62,000 nt of DNA from Chrysomallon squamiferum (lineage: Eukaryota; Mollusca; Gastropoda; Neomphalida; Peltospiridae), in the NCBI GenBank assembly GCA_012295275.1, contig CM022671.1, positions 30,121,250 through 30,183,249 of the forward strand, given 5' to 3'. Of this stretch, positions 13,928 through 26,120 are shown one piece after another. A program made the position numbers and the translations under genes. A model generated the notes under the pieces. The model was not told the origin of the DNA and did no database searches. It was given only the letters and a program-made list of their open reading frames with translations. Position 1 is the first letter of the stretch, and the number at the start of each line of letters is the position of its first letter.

Positions 13928-14075
13928 GATTATGATGTAAAAATTTATATTGGCAAATTCTCAGTTTCAAGTCAAATTTAAAGGTGCAGTTTTAAAAATT
14001 GTATGACTTATTGTATGTTATTATTTTATTTTATTTTATTTTTTCCTTTTCCTTTTTTCTTTAGGTTTTATATAT
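13880..14075. repeat. Interspersed repeat copy B with (TG)n head
   Basis: Second copy of the element at 1285-1545: (TG)n, then AAAAGATTATGATGTAAAAA, TATTGGCAAATTCTCAGTTT, a similar AAATTTAAA segment and a T-rich tail. Same orientation. Divergence is mostly substitutions and tract-length changes. Confidence 0.7.
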
Positions 14076-14113
14076 TTAGTTTTTTATTTATTTTGTAAAG
14101 ATTTTATAATGAT

Positions 14114-14202
<89 letters not shown>
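14114..14202 (+). repeat. (GA)n microsatellite, about 89 bp
   Basis: Uninterrupted GA dinucleotide tract, purines on the + strand. First of five such tracts between Wnt7 and ataxin-10. Confidence 0.95.
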
Positions 14203-14204
<2 letters not shown>

Positions 14205-14736
14205 AACAGACAGGTTGTCTACCTGTGTTACTGACTTTCTTCGAAATTCGCTAAAACGAATAACAAGCTGCTTTGTGTACCCAAGAAGACCTTTATTTCC
14301 TGGTTCATTTTTCGGCTGTTTCATTTTTGTCAGGTCTCTAATGTCACGGCGGTTCATCATTGTTTTTGTTTTATTTGTACTCATTTTTACCTGCGTTTTT
14401 TAGAAAACAAAACCGAAAAGCCGAAGGGCGTGCAAGAATGTTACATTTTTATTTTCTTAGGACAGGTTCAGAAAGTGGATTTTTTTTTTTCCTTTATTGT
14501 TGTTGCTCATTTTTATTTATTTTATATTGTATTATATTGTACTATACTGTACTGTACTGTACTGTATATTACATTATACTGTGTTATATTATATTATATT
14601 ATATTATATTTTCACTGTTTTGCAGTGAGATTTTGTTTGGCTATTTTATTCTTTTATTCATTGTTTTATTTGTTTTTATGTAAAATATATTTTAGTGAAA
14701 TTTATTTGGAGGTATTTATTTATTGATTTATTAATT

Positions 14737-14767
<31 letters not shown>

Positions 14768-14824
14768 TTATTAATTTTTATTTATTGATTGATTTATTAT
14801 TGTTTTTGTTTGCTTGTTGTTGTT

Positions 14825-14857
<33 letters not shown>

Positions 14858-15082
14858 TTTATGTGGGTACGGGAATTGGAATGTTTTCTTCATCCTACCC
14901 ACATCTATCTTCTCTCACTATCACTAAAATACTAAACAGAAAGTATTTATAACAGTGTTAATATTTTCATTAATTTTATATATTTGTAATAACTAATTAA
15001 CTTACCATCAGAATATCTTGCAACAACAAGACAGTAAATGAAATACGAACGAAAAGAAGAAAAGACCAGTATTAAAGACGGG

Positions 15083-15112
15083 TGACGTCACAATGGAGCG
15101 ACCTTTGACCTT
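15083..15112. promoter_or_regulatory. Candidate CRE plus DR1 nuclear-receptor site
   Basis: A full palindromic CRE, TGACGTCA, sits at 15083-15090. Ten bases further is GACCTTTGACCTT, whose reverse complement AAGGTCAAAGGTC is a near-perfect direct repeat of AGGTCA with one-base spacing (HNF4/RXR/COUP-TF type). Motif match only; no promoter or gene start is visible nearby. Confidence 0.35.
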
Positions 15113-15487
15113 GGATACGTACCCTGCAGCTGTGGGATAGTCGTGTAATTTAAATTCAAAACAGAAAATTTAAGTTAAAACTTTATGCTGAACGTTTGTA
15201 AGTGTCTTTAACAGATTCTGCAGGTAATGCAAATAAAGAAAGAACGGAACATTAGCGTAAAAAAATGTATAATAACTATAACTGCGTAATTAATAATCTG
15301 ACGCTAAAGTAAATGTTTATTTCTGAAATAATTTAATGTTGCCACTTTTTACTCGTTCTTTCTTTATTAATATCTTTGTTGTAGTTGTTGCCGTTTTTGT
15401 AAAATAATAATAATTATTAGTATTACTATTATTATTATTATTATGATTATTATTATTATTATTACTACTACCACTACTACTACTTTT

Positions 15488-15525
<38 letters not shown>

Positions 15526-16920
15526 TTATAATTTTTTTTTTAAGATTTTTCTTGTTTATTTTCATATGGAAAATTTACGATCGTTAGCAGAAGAATTAAT
15601 TATTCTTTAACAGTAAATAATTGTTTTTATTATTTATTTTATCCACATTCATCTAATTCATATCTACTTTCTATTTGTTTTATTGAGAAACTTTCTTTTT
15701 CTAATAAGTTCTTAAATATTAAAAACTGTCATCCTTCAAACATGAAAGAGAGAGTGAGTGAGAGAGGGAAAAAAAGAAGAAAAAAAAAGAGTGATGCATC
15801 TCTGTAAATATTAGTTCTGTTCGTTACAGCGCCACAGTCCATTTCATACGGCTTCCAAGGGCATGTTGGCAAGATTCGACACCACGGACATTTTGAAAAA
15901 GATATCAGATGTATGTTGACAGCAGAAGGGATCATTTGAAATTTCAGTTGACACTATTCCGTCTTTGTTTCCTCTTTTATTTGTTGGAGCAATAAAGAGA
16001 TGACAGTTTTATTTCGGAGGATAAACATGCCTCATACAGACAACCGCGCTGTTTGTTTAAACGGAACTCTTGCAAACGCTGGAGAAGATTCCCGAAAAGA
16101 CACAACCACGCTCGCTCTGGTATGAGCGACCACGCGCTGTGTCCACGGCGCAAAGGTTTCCCCAAATCCGCTAATCTCCCACTGATGCGGGGATAAACCC
16201 ACGTGCGTGACTTGGGCAGCGTTTGTCCCAAGCGAGGCTGACTCCGGCGGGCTCGGTTTTCTACGAATCAGGTTTGCGGAAGGTTTGTAAGAAGACGTCT
16301 GGTGCATGAAACACATGGGTGTGGCTCGCTCTCCTTCCTCGGAACAATGTCAAAAGAAGCTACGTCGCTGATGTCGTCTGCTCCCCGAATGGCAAGGAAT
16401 GCTGAGACAATGAAGACGCCGGCATCTGTGAGGACTGCTCCGCTTTTGTGTTCGCGAATCCGCTTCGTGCTGGTTATGTCCCTTCGTTTTGTTTTCAGAA
16501 ACTGTTATCTATACGACAATAACCGAATTCAGTGCACGCAGGCACTCGGGCGGGCTACCTTTTTTTTTCAACGGCTTATCTTTCTCTCGTTCATAACAAT
16601 ATTATTATGAAAATGAATTATCAGGTAACTCAACATGAAAAGTAAAATATTGTATTACTGGTCATGCCCTTTTCTTGACAATGCAAACGACATTAAAATA
16701 CTCCGAATTCACTTTTATTCGAGGTTACAGATTTCTGTAAGTACATATGTACACCTCAAGAATACAAAGATAAACAGGCGAATACTCAGTGTACAAACAG
16801 AAAAGTGTGTATTTGATCTGCGTGTTCATCTACCACCCATCCAGACTTTAATATATTTGTCAGTGTGTTCTTTCTGTAGTCTTTCTTTCTTTCCCTCTCA
16901 CGTTCTCTCACCCTATCCTC

Positions 16921-17048
16921 GGATCTATCTATCTATCTGTCTGTCCAGACAGATATAGATCGATAGATATAGATATAGATAGATAGAGATAGATAGATAT
17001 AGATAGATAGACAGATATAGATATCGATAGATAGACAGATAGATGGAT
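16921..17048. repeat. TCTA/TCTG tract followed by its inverse AGAT/AGAC tract
   Basis: TCTA repeats ending TCTGTCTGTC (about 16924-16946) switch at TCCAGA to AGATA/GATAGA repeats running to about 17046. The two halves are imperfect reverse complements, so the microsatellite can fold into a long hairpin centred near 16949. Confidence 0.8.
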
Positions 17049-17366
17049 ATATATATATAGGACTGCTACTACTACTACTGCAACTACTTCTGCTATTATT
17101 ATTATTATCATTATCATCATCATCATCATCATCATCATCACATCATTATTATTATAAATTCAACACAATCAAGCTTGTTAATTTTATTTACATACTTTCC
17201 ACAGCTATAAAAGACAAACAAACTTTACTTAAAACACAATCATAAATTCTGCTATATTTTAATTACCTCCAATTCTATCTATAATTTATTAATAACAAAA
17301 AAAAAAAAAAAAATAAAACCAAAAAGAATATCTCAGATATAATATTTATATTTGGATTTTACAGTT

Positions 17367-17404
<38 letters not shown>

Positions 17405-18119
17405 GTGGTACAACTATTTCGATCGTTCTTCCTATCACCGTTAGGGTAGAAAAAGAGCCTAATAAAAAAATCTTCTTCAATTTTTGGTCCGACAATAAAC
17501 AAGCAGCATATCCGTGTCGCCGCATTATTTTTCTTCGAGTAATTACTCCCCTGCGCCATTGTCCTCTGTTTGCAGAAGCCTTGCGCTCTTCTCGACGAGA
17601 GAATACCAACTGAAAAGACGTACATTCCTCTCGTAGTCGCTTCTTGTCTGATCAAACAGCGGCTGAAGAGACGAATTCTACGACAATCTCCACAAACAAA
17701 CGCAGACAACAACGCCATTGCGCAAGCCACTCGTCCTCTTCTCGGCGCACGCTGCTGTTGTAGTTTTTGTTTGGGTGTGTTTTCGTGTCGTTGTTGAAAT
17801 GTGAACTTGGTTAAAGTTGCTCTTGTTTGAATACATGATTTTAACTGCAGCAAAAAAAAAAATAAAAATAAAAATTAAAAAAAAAAAAAATAAAAATGTT
17901 GTTTATAAGTCGAGTTTTATTTCTACAGTGTTTTGTAAATGAACGCTCAAACGAAAGATTTGTTGTGTGGAAACATCATGTACGTAAAAATAATAATTTA
18001 ATTTCATTTGTGAATAACAATTTTAAATGTTTTAGCAAAATTATCCCAATGCAAATGTTTATGGACTATAGTATGTGTGTGTATATATATATATATATAT
18101 ACACACATACATACATACA

Positions 18120-18155
<36 letters not shown>

Positions 18156-18159
18156 TATA

Positions 18160-18227
18160 TTTTCAAATAACATAAAATCATTATATATATATATATATAT
18201 TTATAATGATTTTATGTTATTTGAAAA
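18160..18227. repeat. Perfect 26-bp inverted repeat with AT loop
   Basis: Left arm 18160-18185 (TTTTCAAATAACATAAAATC plus ATTATA) is the exact reverse complement of right arm 18202-18227. The loop between them is TA-dinucleotide sequence that can pair as well. An ACAT microsatellite and TA tracts lie immediately to the left. It could be a miniature inverted-repeat transposon, a replication-slippage palindrome or a transcribed hairpin. Confidence 0.85.
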
Positions 18228-18734
18228 CGATATTTATTTTTTAGCATATTTTTCTAAGTATAAAGCAAAACAGTTATCCTTACAAAACTGTTGACAGAAA
18301 TTGGTGTATATAAGAACTCTAATTTTATTTTGTTTCTGAATAACAATTTAAAAGGTTCTTAAAAAATTATCTCGATGAAAATGTATTATAATTTTAATCT
18401 ACTTGTTAATAACAATTTAAAATGTTTAAAGAAATATCTATAAATTTACAGAAAATTTTATATATATATATATATATATAAATTTTTAAAATATTTACTA
18501 AAGATATCCTGATTTAAATTTTGACTATTTTGTTATTATTAAGTCTTTCTAGGTCTTACTTTATTTATTTTTTTATTATTTTATTTTCGTTTGTATTTTT
18601 TATTTATTTTTTATTATTTTTATGTTCGAAAATTTTAAATTTTCGTTTGCAAAATAATCATCATCATTTCATCATCATAATTATCATCATCATCATCATC
18701 ATAATCATTATTATTATTATTAATATTATTATTA

Positions 18735-18787
<53 letters not shown>

Positions 18788-19905
18788 GTTATATAAACAG
18801 ACATATGTGGATGGCTGTACTAAGGTGTGTGTACAAAGCACGTGTTGAAGACAGTAAACGAAACCAGCAGAGCTGACACGAAGTGACGTCGTGTGCGGTG
18901 GTGATAAAAGCAGCGAGTGGCGGTCAAACGATGGAGGACCGCAAGCGACGGACTCCGGGATACTTCACTTTTGTGTAGCAGTCGTCACGCTGAAATCATC
19001 TCCGCGTGAAAACTTGGAATAAATTTTTAAGGATCTCCACGCGATGAGTAACGCATTTTCATCGAGAAACGTCGTCGAAATAATAAAATTAAAACACTTT
19101 TTTTTATTTTTATTATTTCTTACGAGCATATCTCAACAACGCCGACCACACACGCGTTATGCAGTTATGGAGAGAGGTAGTGTAGGAGCGGGCGGGGGGA
19201 GGGGGTGGATATTTAGGTATTGTTAAAACGGCCAGCGTGAATGTAATGTCATACGGTTTAAATACCATGTTCAGAATGTGTTCTTTGAATTCTGCCATCG
19301 TAACTTTAGTGTAGGTATGCTCTCGGCGGTTAAACGGTCTTTCAAGTGATGGTGTGCTATGTTATATAGTTATTTTAGTGTAACTGGGGTATGTAGATAT
19401 ATATATATACGATACGACATTATTTGAAAAAGAAATGAAATTGTGCATTATTCTGTCATTCTTTTTTTTTTTTTTTTTTTTTTTTTGTGTTCTCGTTGTT
19501 TTGTGTTGTGATTTTTGTTGTGTTTTTTGTGTTTTTTTTTTTCTGTAGTATTTATTTGTGTTTTTGGGGGTTTGTTTTCTGTTGTTGTTGTTTTTTTTTT
19601 TTTTATTGTGGACTGTCCTATTTGTTTTGCAGGGCTTTTTGGTTTTGTTTTGTGCTGTTTCTTTTTTGTTTGTATGTTTGTTTGGTTTTTTTTTCTCTCT
19701 CGCTTTCTCTACGTCTTGTTATTGTTTGTTTATTTAATCATTTATTAGTATTTTAGCTCTTTCATTCATTTATTTTCTCACTGATCAGTGTAAGTTCTTA
19801 ACTTTCAGTTTTTCAGTTATTTGGAAGATAGTATTAGTATTAATAGCATGAAAAGCACAGTAATAGTATTAGAAGCACTGCAGTAGTTGTAGCCATATTA
19901 GTACT

Positions 19906-20848
19906 GGTAGTAATAGCAGCGATAGTAGCTGTAAAGTAGTACTAGTAACAGCAGTATAGTAGTCGTAAAGTAATAGTATTAACAGCAATATAGTAGTCGT
20001 AAAGTAGTACTAGTAACAGCAGTATAGTAGTCGTAAAGTAGTACTAGTAACAGCAGTATAGTAGTCGTAAAGTAATAGTATTAACAGCAATATAGTAGTC
20101 GTAAAGTAGTACTAGTAACAGCAGTATAGTAGTCGTAAAGTAATAGTATTAACAGCAGTATAGTAGTCGTAAAGTAATAGTATTAACAGCAGTATAGTAG
20201 TCGTAAAGTAATAGTATTAACAGCAGTATAGTATAGTAAAGTAGTCTAGTAACAGCAATATAGTAGTCGTAGTATTAACAGCAGTATAGTAGTCGTAAAG
20301 TAATAGTATTAACAGCAGTATAGTAGTCGTAAAGTAATAGTATTAACAGCAATATAGTAGTCGTAAAAGTAATAGTAGTAACAGCATAGTAGTAGTAGTC
20401 ATAAGTAATGGTATTAGTAAAAGCAGTATAGTAGTAGTAAAGTAGTATTAACAGCAAAGTAGTCGTAAAGTAGTACTAGTAACAACAGTAGTAGTAGTCA
20501 TAAAGTAGTACTAGTAACAGCAGTAGTAGTAGTCGTAAAGTAGTACTAGTAACAGCAGTATAGCAGCCGTAAAGTAGTACTAGTAACAGCAGTAGTAGAA
20601 GTTGTAAAATAGTACTAGTAACAGCAGTAGTAGAAGTTGTAAAATAGTACTAGTAATAACAGTAGTAGTAGTTGTAAAATAGTACTAGTAACAACAGTAG
20701 TAGAAGTTGTAAAATAGTACTAGTAACAGCAGTAGTAGAAGTTGTAAAATAGTACTAGTAACAGCAGTAGTAGAAGTTGTAAAATAGTACTAGTAACAGC
20801 AGTAGTAGAAGTTGTAAAACAGTACTAGTAATAGCAGTAGTAGAAGTT
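19906..20848. repeat. Minisatellite, 34-35 bp unit, about 25 copies
   Basis: Unit of the type GTAGTCGTAAAGTAGTACTA + GTAACAGCAGTATA (34 bp). Two main variants occur: GTACTAG and ATAGTATTA forms in the left half, and a GTAGAAGTTGTAAAATAGTA form in the right half (about 20580-20840). It grades at both ends into simple AGT/AGC repeats. Confidence 0.9.
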
Positions 20849-21028
20849 GCAGAGGCACCGCTAGAGATACTATTATTAGCAGTAGTAGTAGTAGTTTGAC
20901 AATGAGGAGGAGTAAAAGTAGTAGTACTGGCAACAGTAGCAGTAGCAGCAGTTTTGGTGGTAGTAGTAGTTGTACAACATTATCGTCAAAATGTGTTTAT
21001 AGCTTTACCTATAGGCATCTTACTTATA

Positions 21029-21071
<43 letters not shown>

Positions 21072-21785
21072 TCAGATAATTACATTCAGTTATATTACCA
21101 TTCAGCCTCAATAATAATACTCGTGTTTTCAATGTGAATAGACATGTTAGCCTGTCGTCTGTTGTCGTTCGTTATGTCATCACACTTGTTGGTACTGCGC
21201 ATCTGATTGGACGCGTGCCAAGATTCATTGTCTTTCGACGTAGTTTATTGGTCGATTGTCAAAGTTGTTTTAATCTTCTTGAACTTCGACCTAGAGACTA
21301 AACTGCTAAGTTTAAAGTTCGTTTTGTTTGACGACACCGTCATTATTCGTTGATTCCTTTTGCGTAACAGATTGTTGGAGGTCAAACATTTGGCAGTTCT
21401 GATGCCTAGATTTAAAGGGTATGTGTGTCATCAAATGATCATTTTTACGGGTCTTCGTCAAAGACAAGAGAACACATGCCACGGCCTTTCGCAAACGAAA
21501 AGTATTAATCACACCACATCTTATCAGTTCAACAACAAAGAAACACAGACAGACAAGATACACATACAAAACGCATACGCACGAATGCAAGCAAACAAAA
21601 TTCTGTTCTAGCTGAAGTATATTTGCCTATATACCCATAATCTTGTCTGTTCAACTATCACGCGCAGTGACATAAACACGTTTTTTTTTTTTTTTTTTTC
21701 GATCAAGGTTTAAATATTTCAGAAAGAGGTGTTATTTCTTTCTTTTATTTATCTTTTTATTTATTTATTTATTTTTATTTATTTA

Positions 21786-21822
<37 letters not shown>

Positions 21823-22053
21823 TTTTAAATAAAAAATAAACCTGATTTCTGAAAATGATAAAACTGTTAAAAAACGTAAACGCCATTGTCTGTGACTTTC
21901 ATTCAAACAAATTCCAGATAGCTATCGCCAGGTTTAACGTTTCGGCTATCTCCGTGTAAAATCGCCCGTCTTCTCGAGAGACTGCGCGACCTCACGTTGC
22001 CCGAGTTCTCTGCCTGATCGTCATCAATTTTTGTCGTCTGCTACCTTCCACTT

Positions 22054-22063
22054 TGATTGACAG
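22054..22063 (+). promoter_or_regulatory. Candidate PBX-MEIS/PREP composite site
   Basis: TGATTGACAG is an exact match to the known PBX-MEIS/PREP composite motif. It lies in a complex, CpG-containing patch (about 21890-22120) that also has a CAGCTG E-box. Whether it is used cannot be seen here. Confidence 0.3.
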
Positions 22064-23283
22064 GCGCTGGGATCCGACATCAGACGACAGCTGGGTAATA
22101 AAGGCGATGATTTATTCAGGTCCAGACATGCACATACATATAGACAACAGAATGATCGATCAAACATCTCAAATATTTCAGCTGATACTTTTCCTCAATT
22201 TATGTCATAAAAAAAACGTTCGGCTTGATTGATAATATAGCTTGTGCCTAGGCCGCCCTTTCACACCTTTGTTCATGTTTTAGGTGAGTTAATTTCGCAG
22301 TTTTGAAGATCTGTGTATGATGCAATACTTTAAAATTTTATTAAAGAATTTTAAACTAATGGTGTGGATGTAGAACACATAAAAAACAATAATATATGTA
22401 TGTATGCATGTATATGGACCTATATTATAAATATAGAAAATATCTGATGATTATAATAAACGCAGATTTCTCTGGTGTTAGTTTATATATATATATGCAT
22501 AAGCTTTCAAATAATGGGTACTGATATCTTTTTTCTTTATTATTATTGTTGTTGTTTTCGTTAATGTTATTGTTATTGTTGTTGTTCTTTTTCTTCGTCG
22601 TAATAGAAATTAATACTGGAGCGGTGATATTAAAGAATTTCTTCAAAAAATTAAATTACTTTCTGTCAATTGCCGACTTACACTAATTTTGTACTGATAT
22701 TAAAATCATAAGAAAAACACAAATTTTAACCCCTTTTGAACGGAAATGACCTGTAGTAACGATTTTTTTTTTTTTTTTTTTTTACTTTTTTTAAATTCTT
22801 GATTACAAGTGTCAGAATTCGTAAAGCGATTTTGATGCGGGACTCCTCTGTGTTTTTCAAGATAACTCTGTTTTTTGGCAACGTTATAACGTATAATTTA
22901 ACCACCTATTTAATGGGAGCTGTCAGCGTGTCAAGAGTAAAAATGGGAAGCTCTAATTGTGCCTTCGGGGAAGTTTGTCTCCCATAGAGGAATTGTAACC
23001 GTGCTCTTCCGCCATCTTTTAAACCAACTTTTCTCGATTGTTACGCTTCGGGAGGTGTCGCTCTGAGCCATTTGAAAACGGTCTGGTGAATGAAATTTAA
23101 TAGTCTGTATTAATAAACAGGTAAACGATCTCAGATTGTTGATGCTTTTACCATCTGTTGTTTTCGAGGCTTAGAAATAAGCCAGTATTCTCGGTCCGCT
23201 GACTTTTTTATTTATTTTTATTTTTCAATCTGACCTTATTAATAATAATAAGTTAACAGCGTTTGTGAGGTTTTTAATACGTA

Positions 23284-23331
<48 letters not shown>

Positions 23332-23881
23332 TATGAAAGAAAGAGTGAGAGAATGCATGATTATATTACATAACCTCTGTTAGTATACACAAACGCCGCA
23401 AAGCACCCACGTCAAAATCCTGCAACAAAATTCATTGCAAAAAAATCTGTTGTAAAAATTTATTTGAAACCATTAGCAGTACACAAGTCTTATTTATTTA
23501 AACACTGAGTACGTTTACTAATTAAACTAATTAAAATGTTTGTTGGGCTATTACCTTTACGTCTGCATAAAGTATTAGCATCGGTTAAAAAAAACACCCA
23601 ATATAAACAACCCCTAAAAACAATACAAACAAATGCAGTGAAGTACAGAACAATTGATTAAATACAGTAACAAGCAAAAAAAATATGACTATTTAGAAAA
23701 ACTGAGACATGAATAAATAACATCAACTAAAGTACACTGTTAGACGTCATAATGTTATGTATTTTAAATTTGCGTACGTGTATGTGTGTAATGCTTGCTA
23801 TAGTCCAATAATATCATATTTTACATACACGTTTACGCCTTTTTTTCTTTCTGATAAATCTCAGGGCAAGTTAACCCTTGA

Positions 23882-23913
<32 letters not shown>

Positions 23914-24384
23914 TATTCTACACTACAAATACTCTCTCTCTGTGATCACTGAATCTCTTCTGTTAAAGTTTGCCTCGGTGCAAGGGGAAGGTACCCAGCA
24001 GTCGCCACACTATAGTAGCGGCGACGAACGTAAGAAAACGCACGGTAGGCAGCCTTTATTTGCTTGTCAAAGTTACTGTATGGGTCCCAGGTCAGCTTTC
24101 TCACGTCTATACCGGTATACATAGTGCAAATTGTTACTTCAACGCCAAGACTGTCTGCTAAATGCTCCGTGAATGTTATTCAATTAATGTGGTAATTCGA
24201 TACGGTCTTGCTAACTGTCTCGCTCTACGAAAACATGTTAGGCTTTCAGATGAAACACTCGACTCACCTTTTTCTTGTTCGATTAATTGCCGTGGAAGCC
24301 GAGTGATGGACGCCAGCGCCTACAGCTACAGAGAGAGACTTGATTGTCCTTGCTTTCAGGCAGAACCCACACGTTTATGTGTTT

Positions 24385-24467
24385 TTTTTATTTTTATTTT
24401 TATTTTTATTTTTATTTTTATTCTCACTCTCTGTGTGTGTACATAGATGTGTATGTTTGTGCGTGTG

Positions 24468-24535
<68 letters not shown>
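24385..24535 (+). repeat. TTTTTA hexamer tract plus (GA)n tract
   Basis: TTTTTA/TTTTTATT repeats (about 24385-24421), then a short TG stretch, then (GA)n at 24471-24530. Confidence 0.9.
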
Positions 24536-24536
<1 letters not shown>

Positions 24537-24596
24537 TCTTACTGACCTGTCAGATTTCGGATAAGGCTGTATTATTGTAATGAGAATACTACTTTT

Positions 24597-24598
<2 letters not shown>

Positions 24599-24665
<67 letters not shown>

Positions 24666-24683
24666 TAAATAAATAAATAAATA
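24599..24683. repeat. (TAA)n and TAAA microsatellite
   Basis: Pure AAT/TAA repeat to about 24663, then AAAT repeats. Confidence 0.9.
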
Positions 24684-26085
24684 CTATTATCATATTATAT
24701 TCACTGATTGCAACAATTTTATTTAAACATGTATTTATACATCATCCGTGTTCGCTTGAGTGTATTATATATGTACGGTGTGGTGGTGTCTTGTCAGTGT
24801 TTTTGTTGTGTATTACGAAAAGCAAAGACCACGATGCGTCTAACTTCTTTAACAAATACGCGTGGTGACAGTGAATGCATGTAACACGAAAATCTGAACG
24901 AAAATTCTTTTATCCACTGAACCATCACGATCCGTCCAAGGACAGAAAATAATTCTTCACCGGCAATTTTACGGCCCAAAAGTTTGATTGGGAATGATCT
25001 AACAGATACTGACATTCTTAAGTGAACTCGCTATTGTGTGGCCAATCTGTGGAACTTGCGTCTCAAACCTTTCGCCATTGTCGTCTTTATCCCATTCTAA
25101 TGTGCCAGGCTGCGTGAACATGATACACGTTAACACCAGACAAGACAAATTATTCTCGCCTTCATAAAACTTCCACTTAACACGTTCATTTCAGAGTCAA
25201 CTACTCGCTTCGCGATTTGGATGTGTCAGCCAGCTATTGTAAGACTTTAAAAAAAGGGATATATCTTTCAATCTATTCCTCTAACCCGGCGTACACACAC
25301 ATTCAAAGTAATCTTGTTGCCAAAAGAAAAAGTGAAAAAAAAGAAGAAAAGAAGAACAAAAAATAAAGAAAGAAGAAGAAGAGAGAGAGGGTTAGAGAAA
25401 AAAGGGTACGTTTTATTAAAGACTGGTGAAAAATAAAGAAAAGAGAAGTTTTTATATACCTGAGCTATTTCACTGGCGTGTAATTCATAGCGCTTAGAGT
25501 GTAACAAACACCAGGCACTTGAAGTGTTTGGACGGTGCAGTGTAACTATAGTATCTACCTACAAGCGAATTTCGTTTCATGTCAATCTATATTACATGTC
25601 GAGTAGACGGGGGCCCTTTGATGTATATCTTATACATTACTCGATTTGCACATAATACTGTGAGAACAGGCGAGTTTGAATAACAGGAAACAAAAGCGTA
25701 ATCAAGACAGAGTTTCTCACATGAACAATATTTCGTGTGTTCTGTTGTTGCCAGCGAATTAAAGAGACAGTGCGATCAAAAGTGGGTTTAATTAATGAGG
25801 AGACATTTTTGGATTACATGCGGTCGGGTGTTGTAATAGAGTTCATTGGTTTAAGTAAAAGGTAGTCTTGGGAAATGGGCGGGACGGAATGCCTTTTCTG
25901 ATTACTTTGTGATCAGGGCTGTTTGGGGTTTTCCTTTTTTACTTGATATTAAAAATATATATTTGGGTAAAGATCAAAGAACGATCGAGGTAGAATGACT
26001 TAGTGATTAATAAAGAAAAACGAAAAAAACCCAAACAGGTGGACAGGATGAGAAGGGAAGGGAGAGTTACAAGAGGACATGGAAT

Positions 26086-26120
26086 GAGAGAGAGAGAGAG
26101 AGAGAGAGAAAGAAAGAGAG
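26086..26120 (+). repeat. (GA)n microsatellite, short and interrupted
   Basis: GA tract with AAAG interruptions on the + strand. Confidence 0.85.

Noticed and set aside
14088-14384. Ser-Leu repeat frame
   Set aside because: Translation of the (GA)n tract; the same holds for 27088-27426.
17346-17853. 162-residue minus-strand frame ending in a poly-Lys run
   Set aside because: Low-complexity tail from poly-T, no recognisable motif, and overlapping competing frames. Not supportable as a gene.
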